Positions 12,132 through 23,200 of a stretch of DNA of 64,000 nt are shown here, in pieces. How positions within the stretch are numbered: position 1 is the stretch's first letter; each line of letters starts with the position of its first letter. A program made the position numbers and the translations under genes. The notes under the pieces were generated by a model. It saw only the letters and a list, made by a program, of their open reading frames with translations, ran no database searches and was not told where the DNA came from. The stretch is from Curvularia sp. ZM96. Its lineage: Eukaryota; Ascomycota; Dothideomycetes; Pleosporales; Pleosporaceae. The stretch spans positions 2,232,001-2,296,000 of the forward strand of contig JAJGBQ010000001.1 of the NCBI GenBank assembly GCA_022457065.1, read 5' to 3'.

Positions 12132-13587
12132 CTAAGCCTTGGGCTCAACACTGATGTCCGTCACTTTTCCCTGCAGCGCCTTCTTGCTCACAAGCCTGAA
12201 TCCACCGAGCAGCATGAGCGCCGCCAGCGAGCCCAGGACAACCGCGAGGGTAACAAACGCACCGATGACACCTCCGACAGCAGGAGACATGTCATGACCA
12301 CCAATACGCTGCGTAGCAGGGGCATTGTTCTTCACAAAGGCCGCACAAGCACCCTCCGTGTTACCGCACTTTCCGCACCACTGCTCCGTCGAGGTAACGG
12401 CGAATTCGCCCATCTTCTCCTTGAACTCAGTCCACGGGAGGGCATTCGCATTGCCACCGAAAAGCGGGTAGACAGTCGGTTCGCTGGTGTTGCTTGCTGT
12501 TCCGTTGTGGAACAGGAAGCGCACTTGCAGGTCCTTTTCAGCAGGGAATGCAGCACCCACGTCAGCAGTAGTGAAGAGCTCGAAAGACATGGAGCTGGCG
12601 TAGTCGACGATGCCGGTGAAGTCGACATTTGCGCTGGGCAGATCGGCGAGACCGAAGAAGGAGAGGAAAGTGGCGTAGGCGCCGAATTGGACACCGAGTT
12701 TCTTGGAGCCGGAGGTGCTGATAATGTTGTTCATGTACGAGAGGACTTCACCGGCGAGTTGCATTCCCGCAATGGCGCGGACATTGTCGCTCGCGTTGTA
12801 GGCGAGGCCCCACTCGTGGGCGTTGGCGAGAGCAGTGAGCTGGTGCAGAGTCGAGTTGTCAAGGACATCCGAGTTGGGGATGCTGGAGTTGTGAATCTCG
12901 GCTACGTGGATGATGTCGTAGACTTGGGGTGCGGTTAGCATGTATATCTAGCCACGAAGAATCAAAATACAACGTACCGACATAGGCGTTCTTGTAAGTC
13001 ACCTGATCGTCGCTGATGACGCCGTTGATAGAAGGAACCAGTGACTTGTAAAAGTCGGTGGTGCTTGAAGCAAGATCCTTATACTCCTTGCTCTCAAAGT
13101 ACGAGTTTGAACTCGCCTTTGCGTTTTGGCAGCTGGAAGCGTCCTGGAGCCAGCCAGAGTCCTCTGAGCCAGCACCAGTCTCGATGGTGTTGACGGGAAT
13201 GAGCTGGTATCCATCCATGGGAGCCTGGACGTTCTGGCCGTTGGCAAGAGTCGAGACTGTCTGGACGGGTGGGTACAGGCCCTGGAGGAAGCCCATGGCT
13301 GAGTTCTGGAGCACATTGTCCACAGGTGCTTGGACTTGAAGCTGGGACAGCTTGACTTCGTCCTCGTTGATGCCGTGAATCTTGGAGTCACCGGACAGGT
13401 AGCGGGAGCGGTAGTACTGCCCAGAGGTGTAGACCTGCTCGTAGCCAAGCGTAGTCAGGTTGGTGGGAGCAAGAGCCTTTGGCGTACGGTCGCCATGGCG
13501 GTGGAAGACATAGGCTCCCAAGACAGTCTCAGCAGCCTCGGCTCCAGCAAGCATGGAGAGGGCGGAGAAAGCAACGACAGACTTCAT
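12132..13587 (-). CDS. membrane-anchored histidine-acid-phosphatase-fold protein
   Basis: Two exons, 12978-13587 and 12132-12922 (466 aa), phase 1, with a GTACGT donor, a TGCTAACC branch site and a CCCAAG acceptor. The protein has a signal peptide (residues 1-18), then FHRHGDRTP at about 28-36, the N-terminal catalytic RHGxR motif of branch-2 histidine phosphatases. A hydrophobic helix at about 428-455 followed by a short basic tail (SKKALQGK) suggests a type I membrane protein. Where the family's second catalytic motif (His-Asp) is expected, about residues 284-290, the sequence reads FGAYATFLSFFGL, with Ala-Tyr in place of His-Asp. It may therefore be catalytically impaired or have a changed role. 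Cys residues near 388-400 (WCGKCGNTEGAC) likely form disulfides in the extracellular part. The start at 13587 was chosen because it begins the signal peptide. Confidence 0.82.
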
Positions 13588-14049
13588 GATGGGCAATTGG
13601 ACACTTTTCAACCAAAGAAGCTGCGCGAGAAAACAGACAAAGCAATTGAACCCAGAGCAAAGTGGCGAGCCTCGTGGGAAGAGGTGGGATGCGGAAACAA
13701 CCACGGGGATATGCCTCAACCTTATACCAGTGTCTTGTCATATGTACGCCGCTAAGTAAACATAAGGTAAGCTCGGCACGTTTTCTGGGTATCAACCGCT
13801 ATCAGCCCGTCCAATCCAAACAACCACTGCCCGCAACAGAGCGGGGCACTTGCCCAACGTGCAGACACTGCATGGCATTGTGGGAGGTTGGAGAGGGGCA
13901 TGCAAGTGGGGTTGAAGTCCTAGGGCGTGACAAGCTTTTCCGCGCAAAGCCATGTTTGTCTAGGACCGGCGACGGCCCGGATAGCGAATCAATATATGCA
14001 ATGGCCTGATGACTGTCAAGTGGTAAGAATGACGAGTTGCATGTCTTTT
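13588..14049. other. intergenic between tandem minus-strand genes
   Basis: Promoter of the phosphatase-like gene and 3' flank of the PIG-P gene. No additional gene supported. Confidence 0.6.
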
Positions 14050-15183
14050 TTACTCATCATTTCCGTATAAGATTTCACAAACCCCACCTATCGGCACATC
14101 CATTACGGCGTCTGTGCCGATGCTCCACAGGCTCTTCCAATCTACCTCGCTTGATGCATCGAACTGGTACCCAGACAAGGAACCTCTGCGGCTGGGGGGT
14201 GCACTCGCTCTATTGCCGTTTTCCTTGTTCTTTTCCTGCAGCTTTTCCACCAGCAACCTTGCGTCTCGTATTATTTGGCCCGTCCTCTTGTCCACTGCCG
14301 CAATCTGAGCGCATTCGTCGACGAGATTCTCGCAGCTGCTCAGCGGCAGCGTGAGGTAGCGCGTGTTGTAGCTCGCAAGTGCAACATAAATGTAGATGAC
14401 CAGCACCACCAGCCAACAGGGCACAGCGAGTGCCCACCACCGGTTGGGGTAATAGTATATGCCCATCTGGTGTAGCATTGGAGCCGGCACGTACGCCCAG
14501 AGGATGTACATAAGGAAAGCGGCGGAGCTGCCCAGGTACAGGGCGAAGCCGTAGTACTCGTACGTGGGCACCTTCGGCGACGCCCGCGGTACTGTCGGCG
14601 CATGCCGCGCCGAGTTGGCCAGGTTGGTCGTGTTGGACGTGGGCGTACTAGTGCCATTGTGCGAGCCGGCCCTGGTGGACGAGTCTACATCGGACGAGTC
14701 TGGTGTCGTAGGTCTCGACGTTGGTCGGCTGAAGGCAGGGCGGAGCAGCGAAGTGAGCGACGGCGACGGCGGGAGAGGATTCGGGGGTCGATTGTAAAAC
14801 GGCGGGAAGAGGGCAGCGCCTGTATGTGCGTGTTGGGGAATATGCGTATACGACTTGGAGGTGTAGAGGCCTCGAGACACGGGTGCGCGCTCTTCGCCGT
14901 CGTCGGAAGACTCGCCGTCCATGCCTTCTACCACAAACGCCTCCTCGTCTTCGTCGTCATCGTAGTCATCCTGGTAATCTTCTACAGAGGCCGTCTCTGA
15001 CAGAGCACTATTCGAGGCGGGCGACAGCGGATCCGGCCCGGGGCGGGCAGCGGACCGCAGGGGGGATGCAACCTTGTGTTGTTGCTGACCGTCTCCATCA
15101 AACGTCCGCAGGGTCGGCAGGTTGGGCGTCGACTTGGAGTAGAGACCCGAGGAAATCGAGCCTCCCCTACTGTGAGACGACAT
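14050..15183 (-). CDS. GPI19: PIG-P, subunit of GPI-GlcNAc transferase
   Basis: Single exon, 377 aa, from the ATG at 15183; 41 further codons are open upstream but begin within a plausible leader. The PIG-P domain lies at about residues 215-305: YEYYGFALYLGSSAAFLMY, a first membrane helix, then the conserved WAYVPAPMLHQMGIYYYPNR loop, a second helix, and the YLTLPLSSCENLVDE segment. PIG-P is part of the ER complex that adds GlcNAc to phosphatidylinositol, the first step of GPI-anchor synthesis. The N-terminal 210 residues are low-complexity: Ser/Pro-rich, with an acidic run (DDYDDDEDEEAF) and a Pro-rich run (NPLPPSPSLTSLLRP). This extension is much longer than in yeast or human PIG-P and is probably cytosolic and disordered. 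It is transcribed in tandem with the acyl-CoA dehydrogenase gene upstream. Confidence 0.9.
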   Translation of the reverse strand: MSSHSRGGSISSGLYSKSTPNLPTLRTFDGDGQQQHKVASPLRSAARPGPDPLSPASNSALSETASVEDYQDDYDDDEDEEAFVVEGMDGESSDDGEERAPVSRGLYTSKSYTHIPQHAHTGAALFPPFYNRPPNPLPPSPSLTSLLRPAFSRPTSRPTTPDSSDVDSSTRAGSHNGTSTPTSNTTNLANSARHAPTVPRASPKVPTYEYYGFALYLGSSAAFLMYILWAYVPAPMLHQMGIYYYPNRWWALAVPCWLVVLVIYIYVALASYNTRYLTLPLSSCENLVDECAQIAAVDKRTGQIIRDARLLVEKLQEKNKENGNRASAPPSRRGSLSGYQFDASSEVDWKSLWSIGTDAVMDVPIGGVCEILYGNDE

Positions 15184-15384
15184 GGCGTTGAGTTGTCGTC
15201 TGGCGCAATTGGAGCCGCATCCCTTTGCGTGCTTGAGCCTCACAATCACGCGTTCGGCGCTAATCTCGGAACCGTTCCGAGGCCCAGACTCAAGACCATT
15301 CTTCACGTCATTGCATGTGCTCTCGACTAATGATACAGCGCTAATGGAATTTTATTTACCAGACCTGACACGAGACGAATTTAT

Positions 15385-16921
15385 CTACAACTTGCTGGCC
15401 TCTCCGCTCTTCCTGTTGAGATACAGCGGATCCCTAGGCTCAATGCCGTACTTGCGGCACAGCTCCTCGCCCTTCTTCTTCTGCGCCTCAAGCCTCTGCT
15501 TGTGCGCAAGGCCCTTCTTGTTCTCGTTCCTGCCGAGCTGTAGGAGATGGACCTCGTCTGGGCCGTCGACAATGCGCATTGTCCTGCCCGAAGCCCACAT
15601 CTGTGCCAGCGGTGTTTCTTGACTGACACCAGCTCCACCGTAGGCTTGTATCGCCCAGTCAATGACCTTGAGGTTGACCTCTGGCACAAGCACCTTGACC
15701 TCGGCAATCTCCTTGAGCGCGCCCTTGGCGTTGGTCTGGTCAATTTGGATAGCAGCATTGCACACGGCAAGACGGGCCGCGTCAATCTCAATACGTGATC
15801 GGGCCACACGCTCCAGCATGATGCCGTGCTGGTTGAGCAGCTGGCCAAAAGGCTTCTTGCGCTCGTCGTTGATGCGGGCCAAGAACCACTCCAAAGCCTT
15901 CTCGGCAGAGCCAATGCTCCTCATGGCGTGGTGGATACGTCCAGGGCCAAGACGGCCTTGAATAATCTCAAATCCACGGCCCTCGCCGAGCACCATGTTG
16001 CTGGCAGGCACGCGGACGTTCTCAAAGGTAACGTGTCCGTGACCGTGGGGCGCATCATCGAAACCCATGACGGAAAGCATGCGGTGGACAGTAACACCGG
16101 GTGTGTCGTTGGGAACGAGAATGACCGACTGCTGCTTGTACTTGTCGGGGTTGTTGGGGTCAGTCTTTCCAAGAACAATGAGGATCTTGCAGCGAGGGTC
16201 GCCAATGCCAGATGACCACCATTTCTGTACAGCATTAACTATGTGAATGACAAAAGCTGAGACAGAATAATACGAACCTGGCCGTTGAGCACATAGTGAT
16301 CACCATCGCGCTTGATGCTCATCTCAATGTTGGTAGCATCACTCGATGCCACCTGAGGCTCAGTCATCAAGAAAGCTGAGCGAATCTTGCCCTGCAGCAG
16401 CGGGTCAAGCCACTGTCGCTTCTGTGCCTCGCTGCCATACTTGGCAATGACCTCCATGTTGCCAGTGTCGGGGGCGGCACAGTTGACCGCCTCAGAGGCA
16501 GTTCGGCTCTTGCCCAGGTACTCAGCCATGAGTCCGTATTCCAGGTTGCTGAAGCCAGCACCCTCCTTGAAGTGTGCCTTGGGCAGGAACATGTTCCATA
16601 GCCCGAGCTCTTGTGCCCGCTTCTTGAGGTCCTCGATAATCGATGGGTGCGCGGAGAAGCGCTCTTCTACAGTCTGGCCGAGCTGGCGTACGTATACATC
16701 GTCGGCTGGGATACATTCTTCCTCGACAAACCTTTCTACCTGGATATAGTATAAGCATGTGTTTGCCGTCTCTGTTTCTAGCTACTTACAATATCGAGTG
16801 TCTTCGCAGCTCTTTCGCTGACGAATGGCCGCGCAATGGCGGGAATGCGCTTGGATGCTGGAATATGGCCATTCTGGCTATTGCTCAGCAGGTCAAAGGC
16901 TCGGTCGTATGGTACAGACAT
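15385..16921 (-). CDS. peroxisomal acyl-CoA dehydrogenase (ACAD10/11-like)
   Basis: Three phase-0 exons: 16790-16921, 16278-16739 and 15385-16224 (477 aa). Introns have GTAAGT and GTTCGT donors and CCAG and ACAG acceptors. The acyl-CoA dehydrogenase fold is recognisable: an N-terminal helical domain; the middle beta domain with AFLMTEPQVASSDATNI (FAD/substrate-binding region) and KWWSSGIGDP; and a C-terminal helical domain with GRLGPGRIHHAMR and QAYGGAGVSQETPLAQ. The sequence is closest in style to the fungal ACAD10/ACAD11-like group. The last residues are SKL, a perfect peroxisomal targeting signal 1, so it probably acts in peroxisomal fatty-acid oxidation. The start at 16921 (MSVPYDRAFDLLSNS) follows a short leader. 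It is divergent from the orphan gene at 17364. Confidence 0.92.
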
Positions 16922-17363
16922 GGTTGTGAATGTGACGAAGAAGCAGGAATCCCAGAAGAACAAGGGGAGGGGAATCCGGGGTACTTGAACAACCTGTGTG
17001 GAGGCGACGCATTGGCGGCTATGAAGGGTGCAGTTACGCTACTCCGCGTCCAAAGTTGCCGAGGTACGCTCAGATCGACTCCGCTTTGGTCTAAGCTGCT
17101 CAACGTCTCACACCACGAACATGCAATGCATTGCCGATGAAACCTGAGGAGGATTCGCTTAGACCGAGGCTGCTGTAGGGCGTTGTTGGGAGTCTACTTT
17201 CCATGCTGCTAAATAATAGTAGCTGCGAAGGACCTAACGCGTTGTAGTCACGCGTTTTCTGTCTAGCAAACGACGTAACCGGCTAAACTTTCCCAGCTTA
17301 GAATGACAAGCTAACACCTGCCTATACTCAACTCCACACATTCGACTCCATGTGTTATGCATA
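16922..17363. promoter_or_regulatory. divergent intergenic promoter region
   Basis: A 442-bp gap between the acyl-CoA dehydrogenase (-) and the orphan gene (+). It must hold both promoters. No specific site was recognised. Confidence 0.45.
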
Positions 17364-18527
17364 ATGTCACTATATCCTGAGCTGCCCCGTGAGCTTATCG
17401 ACACCATCATCACATGTCTCATCTCCTTGTACGATGACGATCCCGCATACCAATGGACTCGTCTCCGCTTCATCACTCGGCATCATAAAACGGTGATCGA
17501 GCAGCACTTCCACGACTTCTGGGTACCCAAGCTCTCCTTCGCTGCATGCCTTGATAACAGTTATTTGGATGAATACGTCTGTTTTAAACCTTACAAGGGA
17601 AAAATCGAAGCTTTGGCAATTAGGGATGAGAATGGCCTTCCCATATTCGTGGCCTTCGAGGCAAGTCATGAAGCGGATGAATTGATAATGTCCCTCGGCG
17701 GCAGCGAAGAGATGTGGATTAGGAAAGTTATTTCACCAGAGCATTCTCCACCCTATGAAGGCAACGGCAGCAAAGAAATCCTTGTTCGCCTTGGTGAAGG
17801 CACGCTGAACAAAGGCTTCACAAAAGGCGGCATCGTGAGCGACGTTGTGATTCCCGATGCTCATATCTACACCGGGTCCAATCCGTGGCAGCTCAACGTC
17901 AAGTGGCGGAAACTCTTCAGCTGGCTCTTCCGCGAGGAAATGTTACTCCGAGATTTCCGCGACAAGATCCTGGAGGACTTTTGGCCTACGATAGAGGAGA
18001 CGAAGAGCGCAGAGGAGAGAAACGAAGCGATCTATGTGTTCCTGCGCACCCAATATGAAGCCCAGAGTAAGCTGATGCTAGACGCATTCCGACGTCATCT
18101 CGCCTGGGAATCACAGGCTCGCCATCGTGCTCAGAGTCAAGTGCAGCAGTCTCTAGATCCGCATATGGACTCTTTCGATATGACCCCGTTTTTAAACCAA
18201 CCGCCAATGAAGGTCTCGGAGCTGGAGTACAGAGTCATTGACGATGTATTGACTGTTACCGGCGACGAACAAAGTATTGTGTTCCGCATTCCCGGCTGGG
18301 AAACGTGGAGCATAAGACAGCTAGCACGGCTGCGTATCATGGATGAGTGTATTGTTGACAACGAAATGCTGCCGGGTGAAAGTATGGGGTATGCTGGGGA
18401 GCTGTACTATAAGGATATGCGTGTACGTGAGGATGAGATGAAGGGGGAGAAAGAGGCGAGTGAGGAGACGCTGGAGATGTACTTGAGGGGTCCGTCATTG
18501 AACCCTAAGTTGTTTTGGGATTGGTAA
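17364..18527 (+). CDS. orphan protein with an F-box-like N-terminus
   Basis: Single-exon frame of 387 aa from the ATG at 17364 (the frame is open upstream only to a GTG). The beginning, YPELPRELIDTIITCLI, resembles the first helix of an F-box (LPxELxxxI), but the rest of the motif is poorly matched, so substrate-adaptor function is only a guess. The middle is charged, with a long helical segment at about 200-265 (KILEDFWPTIEETKSAEERN) that could form a coiled coil. The C-terminus is acidic and ends in PKLFWDW. Such single-exon proteins are common lineage-restricted genes in Pezizomycotina. It lies divergent to the acyl-CoA dehydrogenase and convergent with the zinc-finger gene, 177 bp away. 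Confidence 0.7.
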   Translation: MSLYPELPRELIDTIITCLISLYDDDPAYQWTRLRFITRHHKTVIEQHFHDFWVPKLSFAACLDNSYLDEYVCFKPYKGKIEALAIRDENGLPIFVAFEASHEADELIMSLGGSEEMWIRKVISPEHSPPYEGNGSKEILVRLGEGTLNKGFTKGGIVSDVVIPDAHIYTGSNPWQLNVKWRKLFSWLFREEMLLRDFRDKILEDFWPTIEETKSAEERNEAIYVFLRTQYEAQSKLMLDAFRRHLAWESQARHRAQSQVQQSLDPHMDSFDMTPFLNQPPMKVSELEYRVIDDVLTVTGDEQSIVFRIPGWETWSIRQLARLRIMDECIVDNEMLPGESMGYAGELYYKDMRVREDEMKGEKEASEETLEMYLRGPSLNPKLFWDW

Positions 18528-18704
18528 GAAGGTAGACAATTCATAAAGGAAATTCGTCATAGGGATCGTAAGATTCGACTCATAAGATGGCTACTACCGC
18601 GTCCGAGATGGAAAAATACCTCTCTCGCAAGAAAAAACGAGACATTGAAATCGTAAGAACCGAGTAAAAACTGTCACCAGCCCTCTCACAGAGAAAGTGA
18701 TGAT

Positions 18705-20274
18705 TCAAATCCTCCCCTCCTTAACCATCTCCTCCACCTCCCCCCTCCCAAACCACCTAACCTGCCCCGCATCATCCAGACAAACCCCCCACGCCTTACA
18801 CGCCTTGTACTGACAACTCCAAAACGCTTTCCGTCTCCCCCATCCATCCGTCTTGTTCATCGCCACCAGCCGCATGGGATACGAGGGGCTGCAATCGCAT
18901 TGTTGACGGGCGTCGAGGCCGCGGGTGTCGGCGAAGCCATTCCAGGATTTGCACTTGGTGTTGGAGCAGAGGCGGTAGGGGCGGTCATGATTGAGGTTGT
19001 CGGCTTTGGTTGGTTCGAGGTCGTTACGGGCGGAGCAGGTGGGGCAGAGGCGGCCGGGGGAGGAGGTGGTGGTGGATGAGGAGGGGGAAGGTTGGGGCTC
19101 GGAAGTGGTGGCGGTGGAGGTTGTGGGATGAGCGGGATGAGTGAGTACTGTTTTGGTGGTGGAGAGGGGAGCGGTGGTGTTGGCGGGTGTGTTGGGAGTA
19201 GGGCGAGCGGGACGAAGGGCTAGGGTCAGGAAAGGATTGGGAGCGGGAGCAGGAGCAGGAGCCTGATTGGGGACAGGGGTTGGATTAGAGACGGGATTTG
19301 TATTGAGAACAGGAGCCGAATTGGAGACAGGAGTAGGAGTGACAGGAGTGGGAGTGACAGGAGTAGTAGTGGGCACAGGATGAGGGTTGCTGGCAGCGAG
19401 GCGGTCAAAGATGGTGGTAGTTCCAGCAGGTTTTGCAACAAGTGCTATCGATGCTGCTCCCGTTGCTGTAGTCGTCATCTTAGTCGTTGTAGTGGTCGCT
19501 GTAGCTGACGAAGCCACCGCGACGTTGTTCTCAACGTCGGCATTAGACTTTGGAAAGACGAAAAGCTGCACCGGCTTAGAAGATCCTGCTTCCTCGCCTT
19601 TCTTGTCTTTCTTATCATGGGCTACTGGTTCCGCTGAGTTCTCAAACGAACCTGGTGGTAATGGTGTCTGTACCAGACTCTTCTGCTCTACCACATTTGT
19701 CCTCTTATCACGGCGCTGGGGCAGCGGCTTGATGACTCGGGATACGGCTTCGCCCTGTTCATTCTTGATTTCTGTGTAAGAAGGGGTAGGACTTGCGTTG
19801 GCAGGAGCAGACGAAACTATCGTTTGCACTCTGGACAGAGAGTTTACGGAGTAATTTGGTGGAGGCGTTATCTCTTTAGCTGGCTGCTTAGACTCGACGA
19901 CCTTTGCTTTGATCGACGTGTCTGCGACTTCGTTGACTGACGGACCGTATGGCACTGTGACAATGCTTAGTTCAACGAGGTCAGACAGCAGTGGAAAACT
20001 TACCATAAGAGTTCTCAACCAAGGACTCTTTATATCGTTTGGGTCGCCCCAGGCAGCAGGAACAGAGAAGGTTGAATACACCCATTCTTTACCGCTCGAG
20101 TCCTGTCTGATACGTTGCTCAGTTGTAATATGTGTCTGTGTGCAAGGGGAATCCGGATACCGCTACGTCCACCAAGACGCCGTAATTGCCGAACAGGCAG
20201 TACTTAAGTACCTACTCTCCCCTCACAGCCTTGTCTATGCCTAGAAATCCACTCTGAAACAATGACCTAGGCAT
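18705..20274 (-). CDS. tandem GRF-like zinc-finger protein
   Basis: Likely two exons, 20227-20274 and 18705-20162 (501 aa), phase 0, with a GTGAGG donor and a CGTAG acceptor. The first exon gives MPRSLFQSGFLGIDKA and joins to RYPDSPCTQTHITTEQRIRQ. The C-terminal ~115 residues hold two Cys-rich modules. The first has CPTC ... LCSNTKCKSW. The second has CDCS ... GRRKAFWSCQYKACKAWGVC, fitting the GRF zinc finger (Cys-x-Cys/His, a GR-F core, two more Cys). GRF fingers bind single-stranded DNA or RNA in several nucleases and helicases, so nucleic-acid binding is likely. The middle is Pro/Thr/Ala-rich with short repeats of the PVTPTPV type. A GTAAGT near 20004 looks like a donor, but splicing to the nearby CACAG shifts the frame, so I keep it as coding. 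The first exon is inferred and less certain. Confidence 0.68.
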
Positions 20275-23200
20275 CGCGCCCAGTATCCGAATCAACACAC
20301 CTGCATAACTGATCCCCCGCGCGTTTACACAGCCCCCCAATATTGTCCTGTTGAAGGTTAAGCGAGGATACAATACTCCGTGTCTTTTGGGCTCTCCAGC
20401 GAAGAAATCATGGGGCAAGGCTGAGATAGGTAAACTACAGACGGCTCGTAGACGGGCATAACCGCCCAGGGCTTTGGTTCCGCATCCAAGGGTAAGCGAA
20501 GAGGGTGGCTTGGCAATGCAGCCTTCTCGACTCGCGTGGCATGGTATTTTTTGGGAGCTCAGGGACCTATCAAGTGTAATCGGGGCTGAATATCAACGGC
20601 TTGTCAGGCGGTTGTAATTTAGCTGTTTTGAACCTGTGGAAACGGTTTTTGCAAAGTATTGTCTGTTCACCAGACGTGGGTGACGAAGTGACTTCACCTG
20701 CATTGCGTCGGCGATATATCGGAGGGATTTTGGGGGCCAACGAGACAGTACAGTGGCTTGGTGGATAGCTCGGATAGGAACGAAGACATGATTGGTTTTG
20801 ATTGCTGGGTATCTTTCCCGGGGTGATCACCTGTCGCACTTTTGAAAGATACGTTAACCTTTGAGCCTTTCCTTCCAACCTTTCCAACTGTATTGGAATA
20901 AGAGAATCGTCATAGTCAAGCCATGTTCATGTCTCGTGTATGGTGGATCGTGCTCATCTCTGATTGAACCGGTCGATTATAGCCATTGCAGCGAAACACC
21001 TTGCGATCAAACCCCCCTCATTTGTGCATCTTCCAAGCGCCGAAGCCTGATTGACTACACATTATCGCTGTGCAGGCAGCCATGTATGACCATGCTAGCG
21101 AAAAGGCTGATGTGAACGGCGAAGTGATTCCAAGAAACGGAAGTGAAGCGCCTAAGAGGCCATGAAGTGTCTTGTCAACTAGGAGGAGAGCGGGCCATCA
21201 TTCTGGTGCTTCTTTGAGCGGCTAGAGTTTGAAAGACAAAGGGACTGAAGGGACGCGTCATCAAGGCTGGATCGACGATTCTCCTACTTACGGTCTCAAT
21301 GTCGTATCGTTACGTCCAACGGACACAATCGTTAAAATGTGAGATGGTTGTTCGAGTATATGAAGTGTCTCTGAATACAAACAGCTTAGCAGGAACAAGC
21401 CGGTTGGTGTGTTGATCGGGGAGTGGGTCCTGCAATCTGCTGAGAACGCTACCTGACCTGGAAAGTATGAGAACGTGATTCTACAAATCAAAGCCAACCA
21501 AGAAAAAGGCTTGATGAGCAACATCACTACTCGCCAGGGCCAGTCGCGAGATATAGTTACTTAGCCTAATGCGCGCTGGGGATGAGGTTCAAAATGCCGC
21601 TAGTCTCGCGGCAAACGTTGCGCAGAGTGGGAACGTGGTGCACTAACACCGGAATTTAATTATCTACCCAAAGTCAGAAGCGGCTTTGCATCATTGACCT
21701 TAAAGAGTGCCGGAAGCGTTTGTTTAGGCCAAACCTAGAGCTGATGTACCTGATGGGTTCTCCCGCGCGGCAGTATAGCAGCCGGCTCGAACGTGACAGC
21801 ACGATGCTCGTCTTGTGACCACATGATACTTTATCCAATACGGGAAATAGTAAGACATCCATCGAGAATCCAGCTGAATGGCAATAACGGAGATGATGGT
21901 TGTCGTGCCATTGCAGAAGTCCTGACTAGTACTGTGACATTTTCCCAGTGTCGTGGCGTGAGAAATAGTTGGTATAATTCCTGCAGCGACTACGGAGTCA
22001 CAGAGAGTTCCAAGGTAACATTGTGAAAATCTTGCATCTCTGACTAACTCAGGATGCGGAAGGATTGCTCGTTGAGAAGCGGGCATTGGTAGGTTTGTGG
22101 GGGATCAAGACAAGTTTGCTTGTACAACCGTACCCGTCCCGGCGCGCAGACTAGGATTCCGTGGACACGACATGGAGCACAGAAGCTCGGAGGACGAAAG
22201 TGTTGAGGGATAGGCTAGTGGGTTGGCGTTGAAACCAAAAGCGATAGAAGGTAACATGGCTTGTAGTCAATGATGAGATTTGCAACGTAGAAAATAGGTC
22301 GTGGACATAATGGGCAATTTTACGGCTGCAGTCCGGGACATATATCCCAACAACCGCTGTTCGCGTGTCGAGCCATGACCGCAATGACACATTTTTGTTC
22401 CTGACATGCTCCGAACGAATGAGCATGGCGCAGCGAGCCGTCAGGATGTAACCAGGCCTTTGATCGTATCATATAATGACCAAACATGGTAGCCGTAGGT
22501 ACGGGTGTGAAGTGTGCGGCCGATGTCGGTAACCAGACAAAGGCAGCGGTGCAACAACATCTAGTGCCTTGATCTAGGCTGCATCTGCAAAACCGGTGCT
22601 GAACGTTAGGGTGCTGTGAGGTTGCAAAATTGCCTTGCGCTCGACTGCATGATGGGCTAGTTCATAGTTCTCGTCAAGTCAAGTGGTGGGTGTAACGTGA
22701 CCGGGTAGTCCACAAGGCTGAGGTGCGAAATTCACGTTGCTCAAAGGCTGATGGGAGCACACACCAGCCTGTTGCGGTGAAGTGGCATCTAAGTTTAGTG
22801 AGCGAATAAAGCGTTGAGAATGCTTAAATCGGCGTCGGAGACACTCATTCGTGCATGGCATGGTCGGGGGCCGCGAGATCTGAGACAGAGCGGAAGGCTG
22901 GTGGCACCGAGTAGTTGTGTAGCCATACGATGCTCTGATTGACGGCCCAACAACGATACTTCTTTTGAGCTATCGGCGATGTCGAGCCATCATCACGAGC
23001 AACGTCCGACCACCAGCAGCAAGAAAAATAAAAAGGAAGAGTGGCAGTACTACAACCAAGATGGTGATGTAAGAGCAGAGCCGGCATAAGAAATACCGAG
23101 ACCCACCGCGACTGCCAATGTTGTCTGGAGCATAGTCACATGACGGGAGCCAATGGGATGGATGGTAAAAAAAGGCGCGCTAAAGGACGCAGCTTGGCTG

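Noticed and set aside
18588..18668. 24-codon plus-strand ORF MATTASEMEKYLSRKKK followed by GTAAGA
   Set aside because: It looks like a first exon, but no downstream exon exists on the plus strand before the minus-strand zinc-finger gene.
20005..20053. GTAAGT...CACAG intron in the GRF zinc-finger gene
   Set aside because: Removing these 49 bases shifts the frame and leads to a stop, whereas the unspliced frame is open and continues to the zinc fingers.
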